A DNA stretch of 33,256 nt from an uncultured Selenomonadales bacterium (lineage in GTDB: Bacteria > Bacillota > Negativicutes > Selenomonadales > Selenomonadaceae). The notes beneath the pieces are model-generated. The model was not told where the DNA came from. It did no database searches and saw only the letters and a list, made by a program, of their open reading frames with translations. The stretch spans positions 79,050 through 112,305 of the forward strand of contig ONUH01000011.1 of the NCBI GenBank assembly GCA_900321035.1, written 5' to 3'. Made by a program: the position numbers and the translations under genes. Position 1 is the stretch's first letter; each line of letters begins with the position of its first letter. Positions 1 through 8,026 of this stretch are shown here, one piece after another.

Positions 1-241
1 TCCGCATCGCGGCCATCTCGTCCTCGCTCCATTCGCCGCCGGCGGCCTCGGTATCCCATTTGGCCTCCTGGGCCTCCTGGGCCTTTGCCGCCATTTCCTG
101 CTTTTTCTGGAAAAGCTCTTCGACGGCGCTGATCTCCAGCTCCGTGCCGCAGTATTCGCACGTCACCTTGTCGTTTCCGGGCTGGAACGAAAGCGGCGCG
201 TCGCAATGCGGACATTTGTAGCTTACAGAAGTGTCAGCCAT
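1..241 (-). CDS. Zinc-ribbon (TFIIB-type) protein, N-terminal part only
   Basis: The first 80 residues are visible; the gene runs off the left edge. The start ATG (239-241) follows a strong AAGGAGG ribosome site. The protein opens with MADTSVSYKCPHC and continues to CEYCG, giving two CxxC knuckles about 15 residues apart, as in rubredoxin-like or TFIIB-type zinc ribbons. An Ala/Glu/Gln-rich helical stretch follows (AAKAQEAQEAKWDTEAAGG). Proteins with this start in Firmicutes are usually annotated as TFIIB-type zinc-ribbon proteins, sometimes wrongly as PriA helicase. There is no signal peptide, so it is probably cytoplasmic. The zinc site is directly visible; the function is unknown and the C-terminal part cannot be judged. 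Confidence 0.75.
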   Translation of the reverse strand, partial: MADTSVSYKCPHCDAPLSFQPGNDKVTCEYCGTELEISAVEELFQKKQEMAAKAQEAQEAKWDTEAAGGEWSEDEMAAMR

Positions 242-337
242 ATCATTGCCTCCTTTTTTTATTTCAAAATCGGGACGCTGCCCGATTCCAAAAGCTGCTG
301 AAAAATAATGCGAAATGAGGAAAAGATTTGAGGAATC

Positions 338-414
338 CTCCTAACTCCTAACTCCTAACTCCTAACTCCTAACTCCTAACTCTTCACTCTTCACTCCCCA
401 CTCTCCACTCTCTA
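338..414. repeat. Tandem 7-bp repeat array, 11 units
   Basis: Eleven heptamers run in perfect register: six CTCCTAA (338-379), two CTCTTCA (380-393), then CTCCCCA, CTCTCCA and CTCTCTA (408-414). The last unit contains the TAG stop codon of the minus-strand gene that ends at 412. On the minus strand the unit reads TTAGGAG or TGAAGAG. Related arrays lie at 4705-4782, 5380-5472 and 20536-20618. This one has no inverted partner. Confidence 0.9.
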
Positions 415-1746
415 ATATCCCCCCATCGAGCCTTCCTCGGGCCAGCCGTCCGAGCCGACGTGGTAGCGGGCGCGCGCCATCTCTTCTTCATAGAGCTGGC
501 GGTGATCGGCACGTCTCACGTCAATAATCTTCATCCAGCGGTAAGGCTCGGCCGGCTCCTCTCCGGGCGCCACCGCTTCGCACAGGCAGAAATTCCCCGG
601 CGAGATCATCGGGAGGATCAGCCGGTCCTCCTCGTCGCCGGGCGGCGACGCCAGCATCGTATAAGGCCGCGAACCCGGCAGCCGCTCGACGCCCTCCGCG
701 GAAAGCTGATAGACGCGAAGCTCGTGGGGCAGAGATTTGTCACGGGGAGCGACGTCCGCGTAAAGATAGCGCCGCCCGTCCATCAGGCTGACGAAAGTGA
801 AACGCCGATAGCGCAACGCCTCCTCCTCGGTATATTCATGGTCGCCGAGACGAATCTTGTTCCCGCCCACCTGCAGCATCGCCGTCGAGCCGTCGCCCAG
901 CGGCACGCGAACGGGCATGAGCGGCTCCACCTCGAAGCTCCATGCCGGCGCCCCGAAGTTGTAAGGCTCGATGAAAAGCTCCGGCGCGTCGCCAAAAAAG
1001 ATTGTCGCCGTGTAAATCATCGTCCCCGTATCGTAATGATCCGCCGAGGGAACGATGCTGCGCGGCGTAAAGTAGAAGGTCGCGCCCCGTGCGAACATGG
1101 TCCACGCCAGACGGCCTTCCGCCATTTGCTCCGAAAGCCAGTCCTCCAAAGCGTCGCGGAAGACGACGCCCGGATAATCGGCGCGGAGCCGCTCGGCAAT
1201 CAAACCGGGCAGCGCTCCCGTATCCGCAAAGACGTCGTCGAGCGCCAGTTCCTCGCCTCTCCTTGAATTGAAATTTCGCCCCGTGACGCCGTACCGCCCG
1301 CGATGGCCGCCCTGATAAGCGGCGTGGGACTCTAAGATGCTGGTGACGACCCCGTCCATGCGCTGCACATACCGGCTGTGGTAAATCGCCATGCTTTCCC
1401 CGGCCAGTGCCGTCGCTTCCTCCTCTTCGGCTTCGCCGCCGAGGATTGAGAAAAGACGCTCTAACTCGCCGGGGCTTTCGAAGCAGCCGAAGCCTGACCA
1501 CGGCATTTTCCAGTTGACGCCTTCCACCGTCTCCCGCCGTTCCCGAAGTATCGCCGGAAGCGGGCGAGCAGGTCCGCGCCCGTAAGGGTCGACTTCAGCG
1601 TTCTTATTATACGGCGTCCTGTCCACATCCCGCGACGCGTAAGCCGCCTCCGCCATTCGCAAGCCCGGTTCGCACGGCGCGAAAAACGGCGCGCCGAAAA
1701 ACGCCACCGCGGCCAGCGCCGCCGCAATCCTTTTTCTCTTCATCAT
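412..1746 (-). CDS. Secreted DUF3298/RsiV-like protein
   Basis: The protein has 444 residues. A Sec signal peptide (MMKRKRIAAALAAVAFFGAP, cleavage near AEA, residues 33-35) indicates export. The middle carries the pattern of DUF3298 (RsiV/PdaC C-terminal) domains: YQGGHRGRYGVTGRNFN, then a LALDDVF segment, a helical part ending in DWL, and a strand-rich part with FYFTPRSIVPSADHYDTG. That family includes anti-sigma factors and deacetylase accessory domains, so the exact role is open. The C-terminal ~150 residues are unassigned. The start ATG overlaps the stop of the upstream gene (ATGA, 1743-1746), so the two are translationally coupled; the GGGGG ribosome site lies inside the upstream gene. 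The stop codon lies in the last unit of a heptad repeat array. Confidence 0.75.
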   Translation of the reverse strand: MMKRKRIAAALAAVAFFGAPFFAPCEPGLRMAEAAYASRDVDRTPYNKNAEVDPYGRGPARPLPAILRERRETVEGVNWKMPWSGFGCFESPGELERLFSILGGEAEEEEATALAGESMAIYHSRYVQRMDGVVTSILESHAAYQGGHRGRYGVTGRNFNSRRGEELALDDVFADTGALPGLIAERLRADYPGVVFRDALEDWLSEQMAEGRLAWTMFARGATFYFTPRSIVPSADHYDTGTMIYTATIFFGDAPELFIEPYNFGAPAWSFEVEPLMPVRVPLGDGSTAMLQVGGNKIRLGDHEYTEEEALRYRRFTFVSLMDGRRYLYADVAPRDKSLPHELRVYQLSAEGVERLPGSRPYTMLASPPGDEEDRLILPMISPGNFCLCEAVAPGEEPAEPYRWMKIIDVRRADHRQLYEEEMARARYHVGSDGWPEEGSMGGY

Positions 1747-2750
1747 GCATCCCCCTTGTCCACCTGCGGCGCGTCCTTTAAAAGTTCCCCAAGGAATGCC
1801 TTCACCTTCTTGATCGCTTCAAAACCCTCCTTCGGCATCGAGCGGGTATCGGATATCCTTGCGCCGCTCCCGTCCGCGTAATCGAAGGAGACGTCGACGG
1901 TGTCCCCGTCGCGGATGTCGATTTGCTCCCAGGTTGTCTTCGCCCAGTGGAACAGATCGCCCCGGTCGATCAACGCCGCCAGCTCCTCAAGCTTGTCCGG
2001 CGACGCCTCGCATTCGCGGCGGACCGTCGGCGCGTCGTACCGGCTCCGGGTCTCCATCACCGCCATCACGGTCCCGTCCCTTTGCGTCGAGATCCTCATC
2101 ATGAGAAAACCGCCGGGCTTGCCGCCGCCGCATTCGTAGGAACAATATTTCAGCGCGGGTCCCAGCGTGTCACGACCGTATTCGCGCCCCAGTGCGCGGA
2201 AAAAGTCGATGAACCATTCCTCCCGGTAATATCTGGCGTCCGGCTTCACATCGCCGCCCTGCCCGTCGGCGCGAATCGTCTCGCCGCTCTCGTAACGGAC
2301 CTCCATGCTCATGTCATCGCCCAACGCGGAATTGTAGAGCGAATGGCCGTCGATCTGCGCCACGTCATGCGCCTTCAACAGTCGGTCGAGGCGTGCGAGA
2401 GCTTCGGCGTCGACAGGAAAATCCGCCTTGCGGCCCGGCCTTCCCTCCGCCCAATATTCAAGATGACAGTCGGCGCCGTTCTCACTCTTTTCCAACCGCA
2501 GATCGTACCAGCCCGACGGGTAGCGTCCCCGCAGCTCGTCCTCCGCGCCATAATCTATGCTGTACTGGAACCACAAACGGAACGAGGAGATATCCGTCGA
2601 AGAGATTGCCACGGGCGTGGCGTGGCGCACAGAGCTGTCCTGCGTGCCGCCGTCGATCTCCACGTCCTCATCCGCCGCAAAACAAACAGGCGCCCCAACA
2701 GCCGTCCCGAAAAGGACGGCCGCCAGAACGCCGATAGCCCATGCCTTCAT
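1743..2750 (-). CDS. Secreted protein of unknown function
   Basis: The protein has 335 residues and starts with a signal peptide (MKAWAIGVLAAVLFGTAVGA, cleavage near CFA-ADED). I do not recognise the family. The mature part is acidic and alternates short strands and helices. A segment around residues 45-110 (SFRLWFQYSIDYG, then SGWYDLRLEKSENGADCHLE) and a later one (FLMMRISTQRDGTVMAVMET) look like related beta units that read out a measured quantity, and each is followed by a helix (LDRLLKAHDVAQIDG; LEELAALIDRGDLFHW). This hints at an internal duplication. A GAGGGA ribosome site precedes the ATG. The stop overlaps the next start, so it forms a two-gene unit with the DUF3298-like protein; a shared envelope role is inferred only from that coupling. 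Confidence 0.7.
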   Translation of the reverse strand: MKAWAIGVLAAVLFGTAVGAPVCFAADEDVEIDGGTQDSSVRHATPVAISSTDISSFRLWFQYSIDYGAEDELRGRYPSGWYDLRLEKSENGADCHLEYWAEGRPGRKADFPVDAEALARLDRLLKAHDVAQIDGHSLYNSALGDDMSMEVRYESGETIRADGQGGDVKPDARYYREEWFIDFFRALGREYGRDTLGPALKYCSYECGGGKPGGFLMMRISTQRDGTVMAVMETRSRYDAPTVRRECEASPDKLEELAALIDRGDLFHWAKTTWEQIDIRDGDTVDVSFDYADGSGARISDTRSMPKEGFEAIKKVKAFLGELLKDAPQVDKGDA

Positions 2751-2882
2751 TCGTTATCCCTCGATTCCGCGCATCGCGAAATTTCAAAATTCATTTATAG
2801 TTTCGATATTCTATTGAAATTTCCTGCCAAAATCTTTCATCTTTACGCGGAAAAAGACAAAAGCCCTACTCTTTTACTCCTT

Positions 2883-3491
2883 TCACCCCAGCGGCAGCTG
2901 ACGCATCAGGAACGACCTGGTCTTTTCGGAGTATACCACTTCCGCCTGCCAGTCCACCAGGAATTTGCGTTCGTACTGATACTGCGCGCCCTCCGGCATA
3001 TACTCGACGGTGCTTTTCAAAATGTATTGCCCGTTTTCGATATCCGAGTTCAACAAATGCCATTCCATCGCATTGTAACCCACGGCGATAAGTTGTTCCA
3101 CCATCAGCTCGAAGCGCCATTTACCGTTTTCCTCGGAAATCATCCAATAGCCGCAGTTCTTGTCATGAGCGCCCACCGTGGCAAAAACTTCCCAAAAACG
3201 CTTGGGCTCTCCCGGAACGCGAAGCTCCCGCACATAGAAGCCCACGCCCCCCTCTGCGGCGTCGATGTTCCTCATGGCCATCTTCCGATTTCCATCCTTG
3301 TCGAACAGGCCAATCCAACCGCCCTTCATGTTCACGGCCTTCACGTCTTCCGTCAGTTGGACTTCATTCGTATTCATATAAAGGAACGCGCTTTGCCCGA
3401 CGGGCTCCACCGACGAATCCGCCGAAGCGGACGGTGTCCCCGTCAAAAGCGCGACGCCCAGCATCATCGCGGCCATCCATTTTCTGTTCAT
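2883..3491 (-). CDS. Secreted protein of unknown function (202 aa)
   Basis: The signal peptide is clear (MNRKWMAAMMLGVALLTGTP, cleavage near ASA-DSS). The mature ~177 residues are strand-rich with many aromatic residues (GKWRFELMVEQLIAVGYNAM; QYQYERKFLVDWQAEVVY), like a compact beta-barrel or sandwich domain. The pattern of tyrosine and strand lengths resembles surface-adhesin-E-like proteins that record the cost of an operation, but I cannot assign it safely. AAAGGAGGAAG lies just before the ATG, a strong ribosome site. The gene has its own promoter candidate in the divergent region 3541-3577 and is separated by 132 bp from the next minus-strand gene. Confidence 0.7.
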   Translation of the reverse strand: MNRKWMAAMMLGVALLTGTPSASADSSVEPVGQSAFLYMNTNEVQLTEDVKAVNMKGGWIGLFDKDGNRKMAMRNIDAAEGGVGFYVRELRVPGEPKRFWEVFATVGAHDKNCGYWMISEENGKWRFELMVEQLIAVGYNAMEWHLLNSDIENGQYILKSTVEYMPEGAQYQYERKFLVDWQAEVVYSEKTRSFLMRQLPLG

Positions 3492-3540
3492 TTTGTCTTC
3501 CTCCTTTTCTGATGAAATTCCTATTTCTTTTCTGTCCCGA

Positions 3541-3577
3541 TTGATATAATATAAATATTGTGAATTTACTTTACAAT
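3541..3577. promoter_or_regulatory. Divergent promoter region
   Basis: On the minus strand TTGTAA (3571-3576) and TATATT (3548-3553) are 17 bp apart, a good sigma-A promoter for the gene at 2883-3491. On the plus strand TATAAT (3545-3550) lies 46 bp before the GTG of the nucleoside hydrolase, but its -35 is poor. The two promoters overlap and may interfere with each other. Confidence 0.55.
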
Positions 3578-3596
3578 ATCTTAGGGGGCGTGTCCA

Positions 3597-4700
3597 GTGA
3601 AAAATCTACTAAAAAAATGGAAGAAATGGCGCCGTGCGGCTTGCTGTCTTGCAGCGGCGGCGGCCTTTGCTTTTGCCATGCCCGGCGTCGAAGCAAAAGA
3701 AAAGGTGCTGCTCGACGCGGATATGGTAGAAATGTTCGACGACGGCGTCGCGATGATGATACTGGAGCGTTCCGCGGAAACGGAGCTCCTGGGCGTGACC
3801 GTCGTGACCGGCAACACTTGGGCCGAGGACGGCGTCGCGTTCACCATCCGCCAGCTCGAAGGCATGGGCGCTACGAACATCCCCGTGGCAATGGGCGAGC
3901 CGCGCCCCGAGACCATTGAACGGTTCAATAAAATAGACGAAGAAACGAAAATCTTCGGACGCGGCCACGACGCCCACATGGGAGCCGCCGGCTACGCCCG
4001 CCCGGAGAATTGGCAGGCCGCATACCGTTCCCATTACGGCGGCAGCACGCCGACATTCGGCCCGGTGGACGAGGCGGCGGAGGATATGATTATCCGCACC
4101 GTCAAAGAGCATCCGGACGAAGTGACAATCATGGCCATCGGCCCCTGCACGAATCTTGCGAAGGCGCTTGAAAAGGCGCCGGAGATCGCGCCGATGGCGA
4201 AACGCATCGTCTACATGAGCGGCGCGTTCTTCCAGCAGGGCAACGTGACGCCGGCGGCGGAATTCAACGTCTGGATCGATCCGGAATCGGCAAAGAAGGT
4301 CATGCGCGCGCCCTGGAAAGAGCAAATCATCGTACCGCTGGACGCCTGCGAGAAAATGCGGCTGACAAAGGAAGACTTTTTCGGCTTCAAGCATATCATC
4401 AAGAAGCCCGAATTCAATGCGATGATGGCGCGCCACTACCTCGCAGAACGACTGGAGAACATCAGCGGGCCGACCTTCATCTGGGACGTGCTGGCCGCCG
4501 CTCTGATTGTCGATCCGTCGGTGATCCTGGAAGAAGTCACGATGCCCATCGACGTCAACGACGTCTATTCGCCGTCCTACGGACAGACCCTCGCCTACAT
4601 CCGGGTACAGCCCGAGGGCACGCAGAAAGCGCGCATCATCAAAACCATCGACGAAAAGAAAGTTTTGTGGATCATCCACGACATATTCAAGACGCTGTAA
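3597..4700 (+). CDS. Exported nucleoside hydrolase
   Basis: The 367-residue protein belongs to the inosine/uridine-preferring nucleoside hydrolase family, which splits the N-glycosidic bond of nucleosides to ribose and base. The family's N-terminal Asp cluster is present as LLDADMVEMFDDGVAM (D40, D42, D48, D49), but D42 and the DD pair are 6 apart rather than the usual 4. Further family blocks are IMAIGPCTNLAKAL, a GAFFQQGNVTPAAEFN segment followed by WIDPESAKKV, and a C-terminal WD (W296-D297) where the catalytic HD normally lies. A basic start and hydrophobic stretch (residues 1-33, cleavage near VEA) indicate a periplasmic enzyme, in contrast to the usual cytosolic ones. The start is GTG, with AGGGGG eight bases upstream. 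It probably supports scavenging of external nucleosides; the substrate is unknown. Confidence 0.85.
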   Translation: MKNLLKKWKKWRRAACCLAAAAAFAFAMPGVEAKEKVLLDADMVEMFDDGVAMMILERSAETELLGVTVVTGNTWAEDGVAFTIRQLEGMGATNIPVAMGEPRPETIERFNKIDEETKIFGRGHDAHMGAAGYARPENWQAAYRSHYGGSTPTFGPVDEAAEDMIIRTVKEHPDEVTIMAIGPCTNLAKALEKAPEIAPMAKRIVYMSGAFFQQGNVTPAAEFNVWIDPESAKKVMRAPWKEQIIVPLDACEKMRLTKEDFFGFKHIIKKPEFNAMMARHYLAERLENISGPTFIWDVLAAALIVDPSVILEEVTMPIDVNDVYSPSYGQTLAYIRVQPEGTQKARIIKTIDEKKVLWIIHDIFKTL

Positions 4701-4704
4701 AAAA

Positions 4705-4782
4705 GAGTGGAGTGTGAAGAGTGCAGAGTGAAGATGAAAGACGTATTATCTCAACTCTCCACTCTCAACTCTTCACTCTCAG
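4705..4782. repeat. Inverted pair of 7-bp repeat arrays
   Basis: The left array has four heptamers (GAGTGGA, GTGTGAA, GAGTGCA, GAGTGAA; 4705-4732). After a 15-bp spacer the right array is its imperfect inverse (ATCTCAA, CTCTCCA, CTCTCAA, CTCTTCA, CTCTCAG; 4748-4782). Together they can fold into a long imperfect hairpin. It fills the gap between two plus-strand genes. Confidence 0.85.
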
Positions 4783-4800
4783 CAATGGGGAGGTATGATG

Positions 4801-5376
4801 ATGAAAATCCAGATTCTGTTCGGGTTATTGTTCGCCGTCCTGTTGTTCACGGCGCCTGCCGAGGCTGCGATGAAGCTGGAATCCTCCGAGCATTGGGTGC
4901 GCGTCGAGTTTGACGCGCTGCCTCAGACGGCTGCAGACGTCGCGCCGTGTCAGACGCCGGAGGAAACCGCCGCGCTCACCGTCGCCGCGCTTGTCCGCTA
5001 CACCGAGGACCAGGAGGCGGGCATCGCGATGCTGAACGTGCTGCGCGGACCGCGTCCGCTTTCGCCGCAGGACATCCAGCTCTTGAAGGACCAACTGCTG
5101 AAGGACCGCAACTATGTGGCGCGTTCCCATTTCAACGGCGCGACGCCGGACAACGACTACACGCCGATCGAGCCGTACAGCGTCACCGTCTCGGACAATC
5201 CGAACAGCTACATGACCGAAGGCTATGCCACGCTCTACATCCGCAGCGGCGGCGCGGACAGCCCGCGGCCTATCACGCTCCGCAAAAAGCCGTCGACGGG
5301 AGAATGGTTCCTTTGGAACCACGTCGGGCTCCTGCCCGGCATCCGCGTTCCCGCGTCGCAGGACCCGTGGAAATAA
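4801..5376 (+). CDS. Small secreted DUF6935-like protein
   Basis: The protein has about 191 residues. Three ATG codons stand in a row (4795, 4798, 4801). The GGGGAGG ribosome site ends at 4793, so the third ATG has the best spacing. The signal peptide (MKIQILFGLLFAVLLFTAPA, cleavage near AEA) is followed by a compact domain: a helix-rich part (CQTPEETAALTVAALVRYTE, then AGIAMLNVLRGPRPLSPQD), the segment FNGATPDNDYTPIEPYSVTV, and a C-terminal LYIRSGGADSPRPITLRKKP with GEWFLW. From memory this matches the DUF6935 family, whose function is unknown. Members are often cytoplasmic; this one is exported. It is flanked on both sides by inverted heptad arrays. Confidence 0.7.
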   Translation: MKIQILFGLLFAVLLFTAPAEAAMKLESSEHWVRVEFDALPQTAADVAPCQTPEETAALTVAALVRYTEDQEAGIAMLNVLRGPRPLSPQDIQLLKDQLLKDRNYVARSHFNGATPDNDYTPIEPYSVTVSDNPNSYMTEGYATLYIRSGGADSPRPITLRKKPSTGEWFLWNHVGLLPGIRVPASQDPWK

Positions 5377-5379
5377 ACC

Positions 5380-5472
5380 GAGTGAGGAATTAGAAGTTAG
5401 GAGTTAGGAATGATTACATCTTTGAAACGCAAACCACTCCTTACTCCACTCTCCTCGCTCCTCACTTACTCC
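5380..5472. repeat. Inverted pair of 7-bp repeat arrays
   Basis: The left array is GAGTGAG, GAATTAG, AAGTTAG, GAGTTAG (5380-5407). The right array, in the opposite sense, is ACTCCTT, ACTCCAC, TCTCCTC, GCTCCTC, ACTTACT (5436-5470). A 28-bp spacer separates them. This is the same family as 4705-4782 and 20536-20618, here more degenerate. Confidence 0.8.
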
Positions 5473-5525
5473 AAAATCCCCTTCGCATTCCGACCAATCT
5501 ACAGTAAAGAAAGGAAGTGTTTCCC

Positions 5526-5852
5526 ATGAAAAAGAAGATTTGCCTGTTCGTCTGCCTGATGCTGGCGCTGCTCGTCTCCACGGCCTCCGCCGCGTCGAAG
5601 ATCAACTCCGACGGCTACTACAAGGGCATCCGCCTCGCCGGTAAGGTCAAAGTCGTGGACGCGTTCCCCGACATCAAGGTCCAGATCGTCAACTCCTTCC
5701 CCGACCTGAAAGTGCAGGTCGTCGAAGCCTTTCCCGACAAGATCGGGCAATGGCAGTTCGTGGAATCCTTCCCCGACTTCACCATCCAGTTCGTCAACGC
5801 GTTCCCCGACATCAAGATCCAATACGTGAATTCATTCCCCGGCCTGCCGTAA
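5526..5852 (+). CDS. Exported 7(1) septoil knot domain protein
   Basis: The protein has 108 residues: a signal peptide (MKKKICLFVCLMLALLVSTA, cleavage near ASA) and a mature chain of about 85. Six strand-turn units each end in F-P-D or F-P-G, with F at residues 47, 58, 69, 82, 93 and 104 (spacing 11, 11, 13, 11, 11). The first strand (GYYKGIRLAGK) plausibly supplies a seventh unit. This pattern and length match, from memory, the Septknot family (7(1) septoil knot), small all-beta proteins predicted to have a sevenfold knotted backbone; their function is unknown. The ATG at 5526 follows AAAGGAAG by eight bases; an in-frame GTG at 5517 overlaps that site and is unlikely. An intrinsic terminator follows. 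The assignment comes from repeat pattern, not from a search. Confidence 0.75.
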   Translation: MKKKICLFVCLMLALLVSTASAASKINSDGYYKGIRLAGKVKVVDAFPDIKVQIVNSFPDLKVQVVEAFPDKIGQWQFVESFPDFTIQFVNAFPDIKIQYVNSFPGLP

Positions 5853-5863
5853 AGAACCCGCAA

Positions 5864-5897
5864 AAAAGGCTTCCGAGAAATATCCCGGAAGCCTTTT
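5864..5897. terminator. Bidirectional terminator
   Basis: A perfect 12-bp stem (AAAAGGCTTCCG at 5864-5875 with CGGAAGCCTTTT at 5886-5897) is flanked by A and T runs on either side. It lies between the converging septoil protein gene and enolase, and can serve both. Confidence 0.9.
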
Positions 5898-5917
5898 CTT
5901 ATGCCTTCAGTTTATTC

Positions 5918-7282
<1,365 letters not shown>

Positions 7283-7284
7283 TT

Positions 7285-7290
7285 ATTATA
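7285..7290 (-). promoter_or_regulatory. -10 box for enolase
   Basis: A perfect TATAAT on the minus strand lies 65 bp upstream of the enolase ATG in an AT-rich stretch. The hexamer 17 bp further upstream (TCGCTA) is a poor -35. Confidence 0.45.
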
Positions 7291-7390
7291 TCATTTATCG
7301 CGGAGGATAGCGAAGGGAATTTGAATTTTTATTTTGTTTTGTTTTTTCTGTTTTTGGTTGTTCGTTTTCTGCAACAAGGTTGCCATTCGC

Positions 7391-7485
7391 AGGGGCGCCG
7401 CCCCTCGTAACAGTCCACTGGACTGTTACGCCCTGCATGGGGCGTTCCTCCCCTTGTGTGGGGAAGTTTGAAGGGGCAAAGCCCC
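7391..7485. repeat. Structured intergenic repeat with several stem-loops
   Basis: Several inverted repeats follow each other: AGGGGCG/CGCCCCT (7391-7405), a perfect 12-bp pair around one base (7406-7430, arms CGTAACAGTCCA and TGGACTGTTACG), a CGCCC/GGGCG pair around 7429-7444, TCCCC/GGGGA, and GGGGC/GCCCC (about 7473-7485). This resembles dispersed palindromic elements of gut Firmicutes. Any reading frame through it is probably spurious. It lies in the 524-bp gene-free gap between enolase and the DUF2905 gene. Confidence 0.65.
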
Positions 7486-7580
7486 GTCAAGATAATTACT
7501 AACGGCAAATATAAACAATCGTCCAAGCCATTGCCAAAGCCTTTCGCAAAAGAAAATCAAAAAAGAAAAAACCAAAGAAA

Positions 7581-7596
7581 TGTTTCACGTGAAACA
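7581..7596. promoter_or_regulatory. parS: parS site (ParB/Spo0J binding)
   Basis: The 16-bp sequence TGTTTCACGTGAAACA matches the bacterial parS consensus at every position and is a perfect palindrome. The symmetry extends three bases on each side (7578-7599, 22 bp). ParB clamps load at such sites and spread, directing SMC loading and origin segregation. It sits in an intergenic gap, as is common but not required. No parA or parB is in the window. Confidence 0.93.
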
Positions 7597-7666
7597 TTTG
7601 GAAATGATTTCCGATTTTGTGATAAGAGTGCGACAGTAAAAGAAACAAACGCCTTCCCGCTATTTT

Positions 7667-7695
7667 TTCACTTTATTTCCCTGCTGTGCTATAAT
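7667..7695 (+). promoter_or_regulatory. Sigma-A promoter for the DUF2905 gene
   Basis: TTCACT (7667-7672) and TATAAT (7690-7695) are separated by 17 bp. The -10 is extended (TGC before TATAAT). It lies 48 bp before the GTG start. Confidence 0.7.
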
Positions 7696-7743
7696 AGAGG
7701 AATACAAAATAGAACTTGAAATCTCAACGGGGAGGGGAACGCG

Positions 7744-7965
7744 GTGGACGCGCAGCAGATCGGGCGCACGATGATGATTTTCGGCGCGCTGCTTTTGGCA
7801 GTCGGCGCGTTTTTCTATTTCGGCGGGCGATTGTTTCCGCTGGGTCAGCTTCCCGGAGACTTCCATTTCGGCGGCGAAAATTGGTCCGTCCATTTCCCGC
7901 TGGCGACCTGCGCGATTATCAGTATCGTACTGTCGCTGTTATTGAATCTGTTTTTCAGACGTTGA
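7744..7965 (+). CDS. DUF2905 small membrane protein
   Basis: The protein has 73 residues and two membrane segments (about 11-28 and 51-70). The segment between them, FGGRLFPLGQLPGDFHFGGE, carries the GxLPGD pattern typical of DUF2905 proteins, which are about 70 residues long and of unknown function. GTG is the start; GGGGAGGGG lies six bases before it. An imperfect hairpin after the stop (7980-8002) may reduce read-through to the efflux operon. Confidence 0.85.
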   Translation: MDAQQIGRTMMIFGALLLAVGAFFYFGGRLFPLGQLPGDFHFGGENWSVHFPLATCAIISIVLSLLLNLFFRR

Positions 7966-8026
7966 ATTGTTTACGATTTAGCCTTCCCCTCTTGGGAGGG
8001 CTATAGTAACGTATATGGAGGAAACT

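Noticed and set aside
338..414. CRISPR-like array
   Set aside because: The units are 7 bp and contiguous with no spacers, and no cas genes are in the window.
1923..3512. A 529-codon plus-strand frame
   Set aside because: It is antisense to two genes with signal peptides and good ribosome sites, and shows no domain or start signal.
5517..5525. GTG start for the septoil knot protein, three codons upstream of ATG 5526
   Set aside because: It overlaps the AAAGGAAG ribosome site, which is correctly spaced for ATG 5526.
7329..7526. A 65-codon minus-strand frame downstream of parS
   Set aside because: It translates the structured palindromic repeat at 7391-7485 and has no convincing ribosome site; such frames recur wherever this type of repeat occurs.
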